Shown: positions 29,815-40,230 of the stretch, piece after piece
Layout: every line of letters starts with the position of its first letter
Position numbering within the stretch: position 1 is the stretch's first letter
Assembly (NCBI GenBank): GCA_963575745.1
Contig: CAUYUJ010014560.1
Coordinates: 593,328 to 657,327, forward strand
Direction: 5' to 3'
Length of the DNA stretch: 64,000 nt
Source: Prorocentrum cordatum
Lineage: Eukaryota; Sar; Dinophyceae; Prorocentrales; Prorocentraceae
Position numbers and translations under genes: made by a program
Notes under the pieces: model-generated
What the model saw: the letters and a program-made list of their open reading frames with translations, nothing else
Told to the model about the DNA's origin: nothing
Database searches by the model: none

Positions 29815-31260
29815 GCGGCTCGGCCCCCCCGCGTCATCGACGAAGGTTCGGCGCCGAAGAATGGGGCGACCTTGAATCAGATGTCACTGCGTTCGCCGCT
29901 TGTCGAAGCGAGCCATCCGCGATGCGGCGGAGAGAATTTGCCGCGACATCCAAATTGCCAATTGCTCCGCCCCCCGGCGCCGAACCGCCCGCAACATCAA
30001 AAGAGGGCTCGGCGCCAAAGAACAGGGCCACTTTGAAGAGTGACGTCGCGGCGCGTTCCGCTCGCCGCGACGGACCCTCGTCGAAGCGGGCGAAGGGGAA
30101 TGCTGCAACGCCGACTTCTTCGCGCGCCCCCCATTGCCAAGCGCCGAACCGCCCGCGGCATCGACGAGGGTTCGACGCCCAAGAGTTGGCAAACTTAAAT
30201 AATCAGATTGCGAAGCATTTCCCGCTTGCCGCAGCGAGTCCTCGACGACTCGGCAGCGTGGAAATGCGGGAACATCCGCGCTCGGTGTGCCCCTATCCTC
30301 TGGCGCCGAAACACCTGCAACGTCGCAGATTTTATCCCCGCGAGGCCGCCCGCTATCTGCGCCGGCCTGGGCGCGCCTGCCGGGCGGCGCGAGCGCCCTT
30401 TCAGCCCCCCAAAGGGCGCCCCGGCACTTGCCACTTGCGCTCGCCCACGCAGGCGCGAGGCGGGAAAAAGAGCGCAGCTGGATGCCAGTGAGAGCCGCGC
30501 AACACAACGCCAACCGCTCGCCGGTTTGCCAGCGCAGCCGAAACGTGAAAGACGGAAGAGGCGGGCTCGATCTTGTTATCGCAATGACCGTTGATGCCGA
30601 CGATGGCGGCGTCCTGCGCGCCGCGGGCGCGGCCTCCTTCCCGCGTTGGGGCAGCGCCTCCGCGCCCTCCCCAAAGAAGAACCCATGCCCCGCGACGTTC
30701 CGGAGCGCCGTCGCCCCGCCGTCGATCTCGATCGGCCCGTCACGGACCGCCGCCTCCACCTTCGCTCGCAGGACGGGCTTGGCGAGGTCGACCCGCGCCT
30801 GGATATCGTGATCCACCTCCTTGTCCTCGGCCTGCAGGTTGCCGCCGCCAGCCTGGGCCGCTCGCCAGAGGGCCGCCGCCGTGGCCGCCGCCACCTGGCG
30901 AGAGCCGCCAGCGCGCACAACAACACCGAGAGGAGCCACCGCCATCGCGTCGGCCATGACCGTAGCTAGCTCGCACCAGGGACTGGGCGAGCAGGCTGCT
31001 TGAGCCCAAATGGCTACGGACTGCAACGTGCAACATCGATGAGGACTCGTCGCCAAAGGATTGGAACAATTTGAAAGATCTGATGCAATTTCTGATTGCC
31101 ACAGCGGGCCCTCGTTGATGCGGCCGAAAGAATCCGCTGCAATTCCCAAGTTTTTAAATGTTGACCAACGCTATGTCGCAGAACCGCCCGCAGCATCGAC
31201 GAGGCTTCGGCGCCAAAGGATGGGAAACAATTGAACAAATCATTTTGCAACATGTTTCGT
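29815..31260. repeat. ~160-bp satellite interrupted by 0.7 kb
   Basis: CATCGACGAGGSTTCGGCGC then AAAGRATGGG-AA-CTT-AAT recurs near 29836, 29995 and 30164, and again near 31034 and 31193; spacings 159, 169 and 159 bp. About 30320-31015 does not carry the repeat and looks inserted. Not obviously related to the 155-bp satellite at 16-18 kb. Confidence 0.75.
30600..30965 (-). CDS. Coding-like insert inside the satellite
   Basis: The minus frame over the interrupting DNA reads MADAMAVAPLGVVVRAGGSR, an Ala-rich helix, then KEVDHDIQARVDLAKPVLRA and GPIEIDGGATALRNVAGHGF. The composition is protein-like and ends where the satellite resumes. The same frame stays open through the satellite, so limits are unknown. 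Could be a captured exon or part of a mobile element; no domain recognised. Confidence 0.35.
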
Positions 31261-31314
31261 GTACCGCATCAACGGGGGTCCAGCACCACCTATTCCCTTC
31301 TGCCCTCCTCCCTC

Positions 31315-31685
31315 CCTCGCCTACTCCCTCCTCCTCCTCCTCCTCCTCCTCTAACGATTCCTTCCTCCCTCCATCCTTCCCTCCCAACTCTCTCCCTATC
31401 CCGACTGCCCACTCCTACTCCCTACTCCGGCTCCTACTCCCTACTCCTTGGGATAGTTTTGGAAGCTTCTGGTAGGCATCATGGAAGGGATCCTTGGGCC
31501 GACTGGAATGCTTGTGGGGGCTATCCTACCACACTTCCTTCCTATCCTCCTCATCCTTCTCCTGCTCTTCCCCCTCCTCCTCCTCCTCCGCAAAATGTTT
31601 CTCATCTTCATACTCCTCCTCCTCCTCCTCCTCCTCCTCGTCCTCCTCATCCTCCTTCTCCTCCGCCTCTTCCTCCGCTTCGGCT
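31315..31685. repeat. (TCC)n-rich tract
   Basis: Interrupted TCC/CTC triplets including pure runs near 31328-31353 and 31575-31660. Confidence 0.9.
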
Positions 31686-31704
31686 GAGATTTGGGGGGAG
31701 ATAG

Positions 31705-31909
31705 GGATGCTGCTGGTGATGCTGATGTTGATGATGATGTTGTTGCTGATGTTGATGGTGATGAAGATGCTGGTTATGATGGTGCTGATGATGCCGATGA
31801 TGATGATGATGATCATCAGAATCGTGGTCATGGTGATCCTGATCATGATGATGATGTTGGTGATGATGCGCCTAGTGCTGATGATGATGCTTATGATGAT
31901 GGTGATCAC

Positions 31910-31956
<47 letters not shown>

Positions 31957-31995
31957 GCATCATGGACATGGTGATGATGACGACGACGGCGATGA
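31705..31995. repeat. (GAT/CAT)n microsatellite
   Basis: TGATGA-type triplets switching to CAT triplets near 31910 (pure CAT at 31910-31955), so the two halves are inverted relative to each other. Confidence 0.95.
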
Positions 31996-31999
31996 TGAT

Positions 32000-33640
32000 G
32001 AGGAGGAGGACGGGGAGGAGGGGGGAGGACGAGATATGATACGATAAGGAGGAAGATGAGAAAAGGAGCAGGAGGAGAAGGCAGATCGAGTCACTAATCC
32101 TCCTCCCCTTACCCTTCTCCCCCTCCTCCTCCTCCTCATTCTCCTCGTGTGTCCTCCTCCTCCTCGTGTCCTCCTCGTGTGTCCTCCTCCTGACTTCCCT
32201 TCCATCACTCTTCCTCGCTATCAACCGTATATAAATCCTCCTTGGGGTCATATCTCTTCCATGGGAAGATAAGGATAAGGACAGCGATGAAAGGGAGTGG
32301 CCGGATAATGAGGAAGAGGTCAATCATGGTCAAGGCGGGGTGCAACATGGCCGTTAATGACATCATCACCATTCTTGCTAGTCGTGATCGTCTTACTATA
32401 ATTCGTAGCACTCGTATTATTAGTCGTGTCATTCGAATCATTAATCGTAATCGTATGGGTAATATCATCAGTATCATTCGTATGATTGCAAGTGCGGTAG
32501 TGATGGTATTTTTAGTAGTGTTGTATATGTTTCAGCATTGTCATAATTAATAAAACTGGAATTAATAATAGTATTGTTCGTGGTTTGTCGCGTCCTCATT
32601 GTCAGTATTCGGAGGAGGGGGATGATGATGAAGAGGAGGAGGAGGAAGATAAGGAAAAACAGGACGATGCTGAGGAGGAGGGGCATGAGGAGGAGGAGGA
32701 GGGTGAGGCCGAGGAGGAGGAGGAAGAAGAGGAGCAGCAGCAGGAGGTCGAGGGGTCACGCATCCCCTCGATCCTTCTCCTCGTCCTCATCCTCCTCTCT
32801 GCCTCCTCATCCTGCTCGTTCTCTTCCCTCTTCTCCTATCACTCCTGCCCGCTCACACCATCACATCTATCTGCTGAAAGGCGGTGGGGTAGGGAGGGGG
32901 TTGAGGGAGGATGGTGGGGAGGGGGAGGCGGCGGACTAGTTGCCATGGGAGAACAGCAGGGAGGAAGAGGATGAGGAGGTTGAGGGGTCATTCCTCGTCC
33001 TCCTCCTCCTGCTCCTCCTCCTCCTCCTCCTTCTCCTCTTCCTCCTACTCCTACTCCTACTCCTCCCCCCCTCCTCCTCCTCCTCCTCCGCCTCCTCCTC
33101 CTCCCCCTGCCCCACGAGAGGCCTGAGCGAGCCCCAAGACGGCCCCAAGTGCGCTCCAAGATGGTTCCAAGAGACGATTCTAGGCACTCTAGAGGGGAAA
33201 GGCTAATTGAAGCTCCTCCTTTCTGTGATCGATGTCCTCAAATGTGGCTCCAAGAGCGTCCCAAATGAGGGCCCCAACAGGCGCCCAAGAGGCCTCCAAG
33301 AGGCTCCCAATAGACCCCCAAGGGGCCCCAAGGGGCTCCCCGAGGTACGCAAGAGGCCCCAGGGACCGCCAAGAGGCCCCCAAGGCGCCCAAAGAAACCT
33401 CCAAACTCGCCATTATCATCCTGCCCCTCCTCTTCATCCGCTTATGTATCCCCCTCCCTCCTCCCTCCTCCCAGTCCCCCACCACCTCCTCCTCCTCGTC
33501 CTCCTCCTCCTCCGCTGTATCCTCCTCCTCCTGCTCCTCCTGCTCCTCCTCCTCCTCCTCCTGCTCCTCTTCCCCCTCCTCCTCTTCCTCTCCCTAATCC
33601 CCCTCGTTCTTCTTCCCCGCCTTTCTTCATTCGGCAGGTC
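32000..33640. repeat. Mosaic of GGA, TCC and AT-rich triplets
   Basis: GGA near 32000-32060 and 32615-32750; TCC near 32095-32190, 32990-33115 and 33430-33595; a degenerate CGTATTATT-type AT-rich patch at 32370-32580; and a CCAAGAGGCCCC short repeat at 33120-33410 like that at 53.1-53.7 kb. No gene is supported. Confidence 0.8.
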
Positions 33641-33689
33641 CGCGAAGATGCATACGGTTCCCTCCTAGATCTGCACAGCCTGATACTTC

Positions 33690-34925
33690 AATTTGACGGC
33701 TTCCCCAACTCTTGATCCACTGAACCTCCTCCGCTTCCCTGATCAAGGCAACTCGCTTGGGCATCGTTTGTGGATGGGCTGGTGGGGATACGCGAAGCGA
33801 AGCGCCTGCAAAGGAAGTGTTTTTTGTTCGATCCTCGCAAACTGCCGACGTCCCCGCCGCCCCCTCAATCTTATCCGCATTCGCGGGATGCTACGTACAT
33901 TTCACGCTGGCTGGACTCCCCCATCAACGCATTCCTGCGGAGGCAACACCGCGGCCCCGTGCAACAAGCGGATGAGCAACACGCGAAGTTGATAACGACG
34001 CGCGTGTTACTGATACTCGTTATCCCTCCCGACTCATGTCTGGAGAACGGGGTGGCCTCGGAGGAGACCTTGTGTCCTCTAGAGTGTCCCCTGCAATCGA
34101 TCCCGACTGCCTGCTGCTCGACCTCGCGCTCTCGCGCCGCGAATTTCACCCCCGCGCCTTCGCGCCCGCGTCCCGGGGAAGCACGCAAAGAGCCGTGATC
34201 ATCTTCGGACCACCACGACCGACCCAGTCCAGCCTGCAAATCAGCAGCCCTGCTCGTCTGTCTTTTCTCGGAGGAGGGCCAGCCGATACAATGGCGGCCC
34301 TCCCTGGCGTGTTTCGTCCCTTTCGGTTCTCCTGGAGGCTTCTCGCCGCCACGAACCGATCCGCCTCGAACAAGGGGTCAGGATGGACCCTGGGAAGGGT
34401 TCTGGAGGCTCATTTCGAGTGGAAGGGAACAGGGCGAGAGAGCAACCATTGTCTCAACTGGCCCTCATCCGACGTTCCTCTCTCCCGAAGCCGTGCCGCG
34501 GTCTCGTGAACACCACGACAGGGCCACATCAGAAAGCTCCGGTGGCCTCGCTCCTTCACGGAGCCCACGCTGTGCGTCAGCAGCACGGCAACGCTCACGT
34601 TCGCCACGCCGAGCTGGGCACGCGGCCGGGCCGCAGCAAGACGGTCTCGTGGAGCACTCGGGCCCCCGCCCTTGCCATCGGAGCTGATCGGCTGGCCGCC
34701 CTCCTCTTGGTGCTCTTCTTACTATTAGATACTCGTCAATTTCTTTCGAAGTCCAACGTGCGCCATGGCCCGCCCAGGGTCAGCCGTAGCAAGGCTGTGA
34801 CGCAGCGTTGGTCAAATACGAGATATGACGCTCTAGGCAAGCGCTGCCTGATGGAAGCGGAGCGCGCCGCGCTCAGAAAGGCTCCTCGTCGCCCCAGGGT
34901 TCTATACAATGCGACCGAATCATAA
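33690..34925. other. Unassigned region with weak frames
   Basis: Several plus-strand frames of 99-180 codons overlap (33770-34198, 34036-34509, 34383-34925). Composition is mixed, with pieces such as YISRWLDSPINAFLRRQHRG, but frames conflict and no domain or splice site decides between them. 34926-35340 shows nothing further. Confidence 0.35.
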
Positions 34926-35355
34926 GGATGCGCAGGAAGGATGCAAGGCCCTTGGATGCCCAGGTCGAAACCGAAGTTTGAAACCCATGTCCTAGGTCAA
35001 ATGGGCAGGATGAGCCGAGAGGCAAGGATGCAAAGGTTCTCGGTCATCCTTGGAAGAATACTTATCCTCATGATGTGGCCAAACTGTGCCCCAGGTCACC
35101 TACTTCGAGCTTCTCGCCGCGCGAAGCGCAATATGTTCGCCCCCTCGCGCCGCCCTCCGGAAGAGGACCGCGAAATGCGAGATACCATCATCTTCGCGCC
35201 CGCGCGGGTGACCGAGAAACCCGAACTCGCCACCTTCAGGCATGTGCCGTGCGGGCTTCAAAAGCGATCCAATAACAAACCGCCCTTCCGTAAGGGAAAT
35301 GGGCCCTGAGGGAAGCGGGTCTGGGACACCAATACAAGAAGAAACAGCTGCATGA

Positions 35356-35456
35356 GCATGAACTTTCGGAGCTCCGCGTGGATTTTTCGGATCGGCGCAG
35401 AACCTGGGGTCAAGCGCCAATCCAAGACACCTTTGGGGACCTCCGAAAGTTCATGC
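35356..35456. mobile_element. Hairpin (MITE-like) element A
   Basis: Left arm 35356-35392 begins GCATGAACTTTCGGAGSTCC; right arm 35420-35456 is its inverted copy (first 20 bp nearly perfect, then partial), loop 27 bp. Similarity continues outward on both sides into an AAGAAGAAACA-like sequence. No transposase; a non-autonomous foldback element is inferred. Confidence 0.65.
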
Positions 35457-35842
35457 TTACTCGTTGTGTTCCTCTTCGAGCCACGGCCGTCCCTCGGAGC
35501 TGGATCGGTCGAATCGGGATCGGCCCCTGGGAGGTCGGCGGGGAGCAACGCGCGCGCCGATCCCCGGGCGTCACCCCCCCTGGCGGGGCCGCGCTGGGGC
35601 CTCCCTGTCCGCCGACACGTCCACGTGGAGCTTCACCGGGGCCGCGCCGACACGGTCGAGCCACTCCTCGGTGCGGGAGGGCCACGACCCAAGGGGGAGG
35701 GGGGGAGGGAGGAAGGGAGGGGAGAGGGAAAGGGAAGGGAAGAGAGGGAGGGGAACTTCCCTGGCCACGCGCCGACACACGCAGAAAGCATCACACACCG
35801 CCACCATGCCTGACAAACCATCGAGACGAAAAACTGCATAAC

Positions 35843-35996
35843 CATGAACTTTCGACGGTCCGCGCGGATTTCTTGGATTGGCCCTGGACTCCATGGCGGC
35901 ACCTCCAACGCTGCCCCTGCGCGCTCCACGCGCCAGGGAGGGGGCGGGTCCCGCTCCCATTCAAGACAGCCGCGCGGACCTCCGAAAGCTGATGCT
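35843..35996. mobile_element. Hairpin (MITE-like) element B
   Basis: Left arm CATGAACTTTCGACGGTCCG at 35843; right arm ends CGGACCTCCGAAAGCTGATG near 35994. Arms of about 38 bp flank a 78-bp loop containing a GGCCCTGG/CCAGGG pair. Same family as element A. Confidence 0.65.
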
Positions 35997-36566
35997 TCGT
36001 CCTCTCTTTTTCTTCGAATTCTGGGGTCGATGATGGCCCTGGCCAGGCACGGTGATGGTGTTCAGACGCCTTCTGCGGACGACACGGGTCGGGAGCCCAC
36101 AAAAGACGACAACGCCCAGCAACGTGCATGAGTACACCCCCCAGTCCGCGAGGCCAAACTCGTGTTATGGAGGGGCAACGTCAGGGGTGGAACCGGCTCA
36201 GGGGTGGAAACGTCGACCTGGAAACTGCGACACGTCGCCGATACATCGGCGATTGGGCCTGGATAGCGAATCCGCACGTTCCTGGGCGGGTTGGGATATC
36301 AGGCCCTCATCGGCGATGATTGGGCGATTTGGGGTCGAAGCGTCCCCCCCTTACCCATTCCCCCCTTCCGTAGACCCTGAACGAACGTTCCCGCAACACA
36401 TACTCTCAAAACACGCGACATCCATGGACACGTACGTCTTTCTTTCTTTCTTTCGATCGGCCCAGTCGCTCCTCGGCACCAGCGGGGCGTGGCGAGCCAG
36501 AGGCGCAATTGGGGGGTGCGGGCTGCGGCGGGCAGAAAGGAGGGCCCTCCAGGAGGGACAGAACAG

Positions 36567-36794
36567 TCAAAAATGCCCTCCCCTTGTGCTGCCCGAGTTG
36601 ACCCTGGCCCCAAACATCTTCAGATAACCAAAATCGTGTTCCTTCACCGTTTCAGCGCCCCCTCTGACAGGGACTCCACCAACGGGCACTTTGGCCAGCG
36701 ACCCAGCGAACACAACCCTTGCCGACGCGGGTATCGCAACAATGCCCGCCGCAAGAAGCCCTAACATGGCCGAAATACCCCTGCTAAAGAACAC
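36567..36794 (-). CDS. Small ORF with hydrophobic start
   Basis: 75 codons on the minus strand with a hydrophobic segment SAMLGLLAAGIVAIPASARV near the N-terminus, which resembles a signal peptide or anchor, followed by GGVPVRGGAETVKEHDFGYL and a basic, Gly-rich end. No homologue recognised. It may be one exon; plus-strand frames over it are short. Confidence 0.3.
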   Translation of the reverse strand: MFFSRGISAMLGLLAAGIVAIPASARVVFAGSLAKVPVGGVPVRGGAETVKEHDFGYLKMFGARVNSGSTRGGHF

Positions 36795-36799
36795 TCACC

Positions 36800-38085
36800 G
36801 CAGTGCCACTGACCAACTGCGCATCTGTTGACACCGGCCTTAAAGGGTGTGCAGGACGTTGGCGGCCTTTCAAGAAGGCCAAGCAAGGGGGGGCCCTTGG
36901 AAGCACTCCCAGCCTGTGAGAAGCCTTCTCGGAGGCCTCCGAGCCCTTCCCCCAAAGAAACTCCCCATGCCTTCTCAGAAGCCTCGCTCCCTCGCGCCAG
37001 CCCCTTCTCCAGGGTCCACGAACTGAGAAAGCACGACGCAAGAGGCCTGGGGACTGGGCGACTCGGCGGCAGGAGGTTGAAAGTGCCGGCGAGACCAGAC
37101 CCTGTTCTCGTCCGGCAACCCGGTCTGCGCCCTGGGGGCCCGCGCAAGGGCGCTCTTCTACTCCCGAGCCGGGGGCCCAAACCGGAGGAGCCGCCGCAAC
37201 ATCAAAAACGAAGAGGATCATCCAGAAACCGTTAACATGCCGCGTGCGCCCCTCCTCCTCCGTGGCCCATTCGGGCGCGAACTGCTCCTCTGACAGTCAT
37301 GGCGGCTTCCGTGCTGGCGCCCGTCTCCGATGTGTCTGGGCGGAGGGAAAGGGAGGCAATGCCAGCGCGCACGTTGCGGCGTCCCCAGGCCACCCTGGAC
37401 CTGGATCCTGGCTGCAGGGCGCGCCAGAAGAGGAGACCTCGCCAGCAGAATCGCGATGAACGCCCAACCGCCCTCCTTCACTGCGAGCCCGCACCGCGGC
37501 GCCAGCCGCGCGCCTCGCTGTGGTGTTCTGCCAGACTGGTCTCGGAATGTCAGGCCCTGCTGCGGCCGGCGGTTGCCGGGGCGCCCGCCGCCGTCGTGGT
37601 GCGAGGCCCACTTACTTTCGGGCCCCGTGCTGCGCCCGTTCGGCATGCCGGAGACGGGGGGGTGTTCCAGGCAAAGGGGAGATTTGGGATTGGAGCAAGG
37701 CTTCCACGATCGGTGACTCGCACATGAGGGCGCGGCCGCTCGGCACACTGCACCGCGAGTCGACTGAAACAGGGAGGAGGGCCACTCGTGCTGGGACCTG
37801 GGCAAACGCACCGGTGCTCGGCTCTCGACCGGGCAGCTGCCGCAAGGGTTGCTGCGCCAGCCCACGTCTCTCGCTGCTCTGTCTCGGTAGGCGTGTGCGG
37901 CGGCTACGACGGGCAGGGGTCCTCCCCACAGGACCTCACGCCAAGCTGTCACTATCAGCAGGGCCTTGGAGTGCGATGCCTCCACTTCTATCGCTGACCA
38001 TTCTGCTGCATGGGAGGGAGGGTAGACGGAGAGAGAAAGGGAGGGGGAAAGCGAGGAATGGAATAATAAACATCTGTAAAACTTT
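36800..38085. other. Unassigned; long minus frame not supported
   Basis: A 407-codon minus frame (38441-37218) spans this region but crosses hairpin element C and a plus-strand frame of 233 codons. Composition is Pro/Arg/Ser-rich. I do not call it a gene. A short repeat of GGAGGCCTCCGAG type lies near 36900-37010. Confidence 0.4.
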
Positions 38086-38087
38086 AC

Positions 38088-38221
38088 GTGATCTTTCGGC
38101 AGGTGACATGTTTTGTTGGGGGCGATCGGCGCTGGACCCTCCTGGGGGCGGCGCTGAAAGCACCGCCATGGGGGCCAGGGGCCGATCCAAGAAATTCGCG
38201 CGGACCTCCGAAAGCTTCTGA
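38088..38221. mobile_element. Hairpin (MITE-like) element C, degraded
   Basis: Right arm GCGCGGACCTCCGAAAGCTT near 38198-38217 preceded by GATCCAAGAAATT; the left arm (ATCTTTCGGCAGGTGACATG at 38091) is diverged. Its outer flank continues into a TCTTCTTCTTTTTTT stretch like that of element B. Confidence 0.55.
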
Positions 38222-38437
38222 CTGCTGCTTGTTGTCTTCTTCTTTTTTTGTTAGCGATCCCCTGGGGGCCTGAACGGTTTAAACAACACATCGGCGCAGA
38301 TGGCCGATGACGACCAGTCCTCAGCCGCTGAACGCCGTAAACGTACAGCTCGGCGGTGGACGGACAGCGATCGGGAAGAAAAGGACGGTCCCGTAAAACC
38401 CCAGATCTAGCCCAACACGCCATCCGACAAAACCTAA

Positions 38438-39675
38438 TCACGTTGCGTCGCGCGCGGACGCGGCAGCAGGCCTTGCCACTGCCGGCGCCTCGCGGGCCTG
38501 AATGCGCGCCAGAAGCGCCGCCATCCCTGCCGTCTCTATCAGCCCTGACGGCGAGAGCGGCAGGCTGACGTCGTGCGGCGGAGGCCGCTGAGACGCGTAG
38601 TAGAAGAACGCCACTCCACGCCTCGAAGACTCACACACCGTGCCGGTTTCACGGTAGTGCGGATAAGCTCCAGAAAAAATTCGCCTCAGCGCTGTGGCGC
38701 CTCCAGCCAGTCTACGCTGAATACACTCCTTGCCGAGCATGTGGCAAGGTGCGGAGGAATACGCTCCGCACGTGGTGCAGAAAAAGAAAATGAGCCTCTG
38801 CTCGCCTTTACTTACAATGCAATGCGCCAGGGAGTGCCCCAGGGACCGATCCAAGACGCCGCGCCACAGCCAGCTGGGTCCTCTACATCCCAACATGGGT
38901 CGCGCCTCCATGTCCGTGGAAAACAAAAAGCAATGCAAACATCTAGCACCGCCCTGACCGATCTCTTGCCAGGAATGCCAACCTCTCGACTTAAAAAACT
39001 TAGCCCTCGGTCCTGTGGGCTGGTGATCAAACCTCTCGGAAGGAAAAGTGGCTAGCACGGTGCCAGCCACTTTCGCCGCAAAGGCGAGCAAATCACACTT
39101 CCTGTCCACCTCCGTTGTTTCATGCACACTGGGTTGAGGATGGAGGAGGAGAGCTTGCTTGGCCAGGGCGTCGGCTTTCAAGTTGCCTGTGCCGATCCGT
39201 CTCTCGTGTGCTGGCAAGGCGTCCAAAACAGGGCGAAAGCGGTGCGCAGGAGTGTGGTACACCGACGGGGTAGGGGACTCTTCATGCAAAAGGGCACCTC
39301 TCCGAAGGCCAGCAAAACGATGTTTATGGAATACCTGGAATTCCCGCGAAGCCACACAGATGCGCACCACATTCATGCAATCGGTGTGGCGCTCGCCGCC
39401 GCTGCTCTGAAACATCGGGAGCAAGGCCACGCACAGGTGCTCCGCAGCTTGGGATGTCTGCGGGAGAACTGAAAGCACCGTGCCATTGGCATACGCAATA
39501 ATAGTGTCCCCTTCGCCCAAGAAGCCCAGGAGAGCCGCCTTGGAAAGCTCCCTGACGGTATGGCGAAAGGCCGAGCCGTCCATGACGACATCGCAACCAG
39601 AGAGGTCCACAGACCCCCAATCGATGATGCCCCCTTCGGGCGAATACAGGATGGGTTGGGTGGCCGAAGAAAGAG
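38438..39675 (-). CDS. RNase H domain with C-terminal Cys motif
   Basis: The frame enters at ATQPILYSPEGGIIDWGSVD and continues as a 390-codon ORF from 39610. Four RNase H carboxylates are visible at ORF positions Asp11 (VVMDGSAF), Glu57 (QAAEHLC), Asp77 (HTDCMNVV) and Asp147 (GNLKADALAK). It would remove the RNA strand from the hybrid. Further on come CLHC (224-227) and CTTCGAY (278-284) with more Cys, a zinc-ribbon-like end. The stop is at 38438. Confidence 0.8.
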
Positions 39676-39679
39676 GGGG

Positions 39680-39920
39680 GATAGGAGGCCTCAGGGTGCT
39701 CCCGTTTTAACTCATCGAAAAACAACCGGTCCTGACTTTCAAGAGCCTCGTCCAGCCATTCGACGGGAGCCTCATCCGTGACACTTTTCCGAATCGCCAC
39801 GGCCTCAGGATGAAGGCGCTGCCAAGCGCGGTGCCGAACACTATCGGGCATCCCGCACTTAGGGCATCGCCCGTCGCACGCATATCCCGCGGCCTGCGCC
39901 CTCGCGCGGGTCCACACCGC
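39680..39920 (-). CDS. Cys/His knuckle and linker of retroelement
   Basis: Reads VWTRARAQAAGYACDGRCPK then CGMPDSVRHRAWQR: a C-x3-C-x2-C...H pattern of the sort placed between reverse transcriptase and RNase H in these elements, likely binding nucleic acid. The linker ends LFFDELKREHPEASYPP at the C6 run, after which the RNase H frame takes over. Confidence 0.65.
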
Positions 39921-40230
39921 TTTTGCAGAAGACGCTCAAAGCCAGGTGCTTTTGCTGAGGGTTGAGTGTTCTTCCCTTGGGGCCCAACAGGGTTTTGAGG
40001 GGATCGACGCAAAAACGAACACCGTCTGCCCCAGGGGTATCTTGGCATAGAACTCGCTCGTGCGTGCGCTGGACCGCCAACTGCAACATATGAGCCAACA
40101 TCGCTGGCGAGGTGTAGCCCAGATGCACTTCACGACCGTAGTCGTCTTCAAACGTGAGGGGGGTCACCGACTGCCACCCGATCCTAGCCAAAGACAGGTG
40201 CATGCGCTGAAGAGGTCCTCGTGATGATCG
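39860..40230 (-). pseudogene. RT-RNase H linker after in-frame TGA
   Basis: Same frame as the reverse transcriptase, separated only by TGA at 40231-40233. Encodes MHLSLARIGWQSVTPLTFED and a Gln/Leu-rich helix. The frame is lost near 39920, where a one-base shift leads into the knuckle frame. Confidence 0.7.

Noticed and set aside
37218-38441. A 407-codon minus-strand open frame
   Set aside because: It runs through hairpin element C and a low-complexity region, is Pro/Arg/Ser-rich, and an opposing 233-codon frame is open too. High GC explains it.
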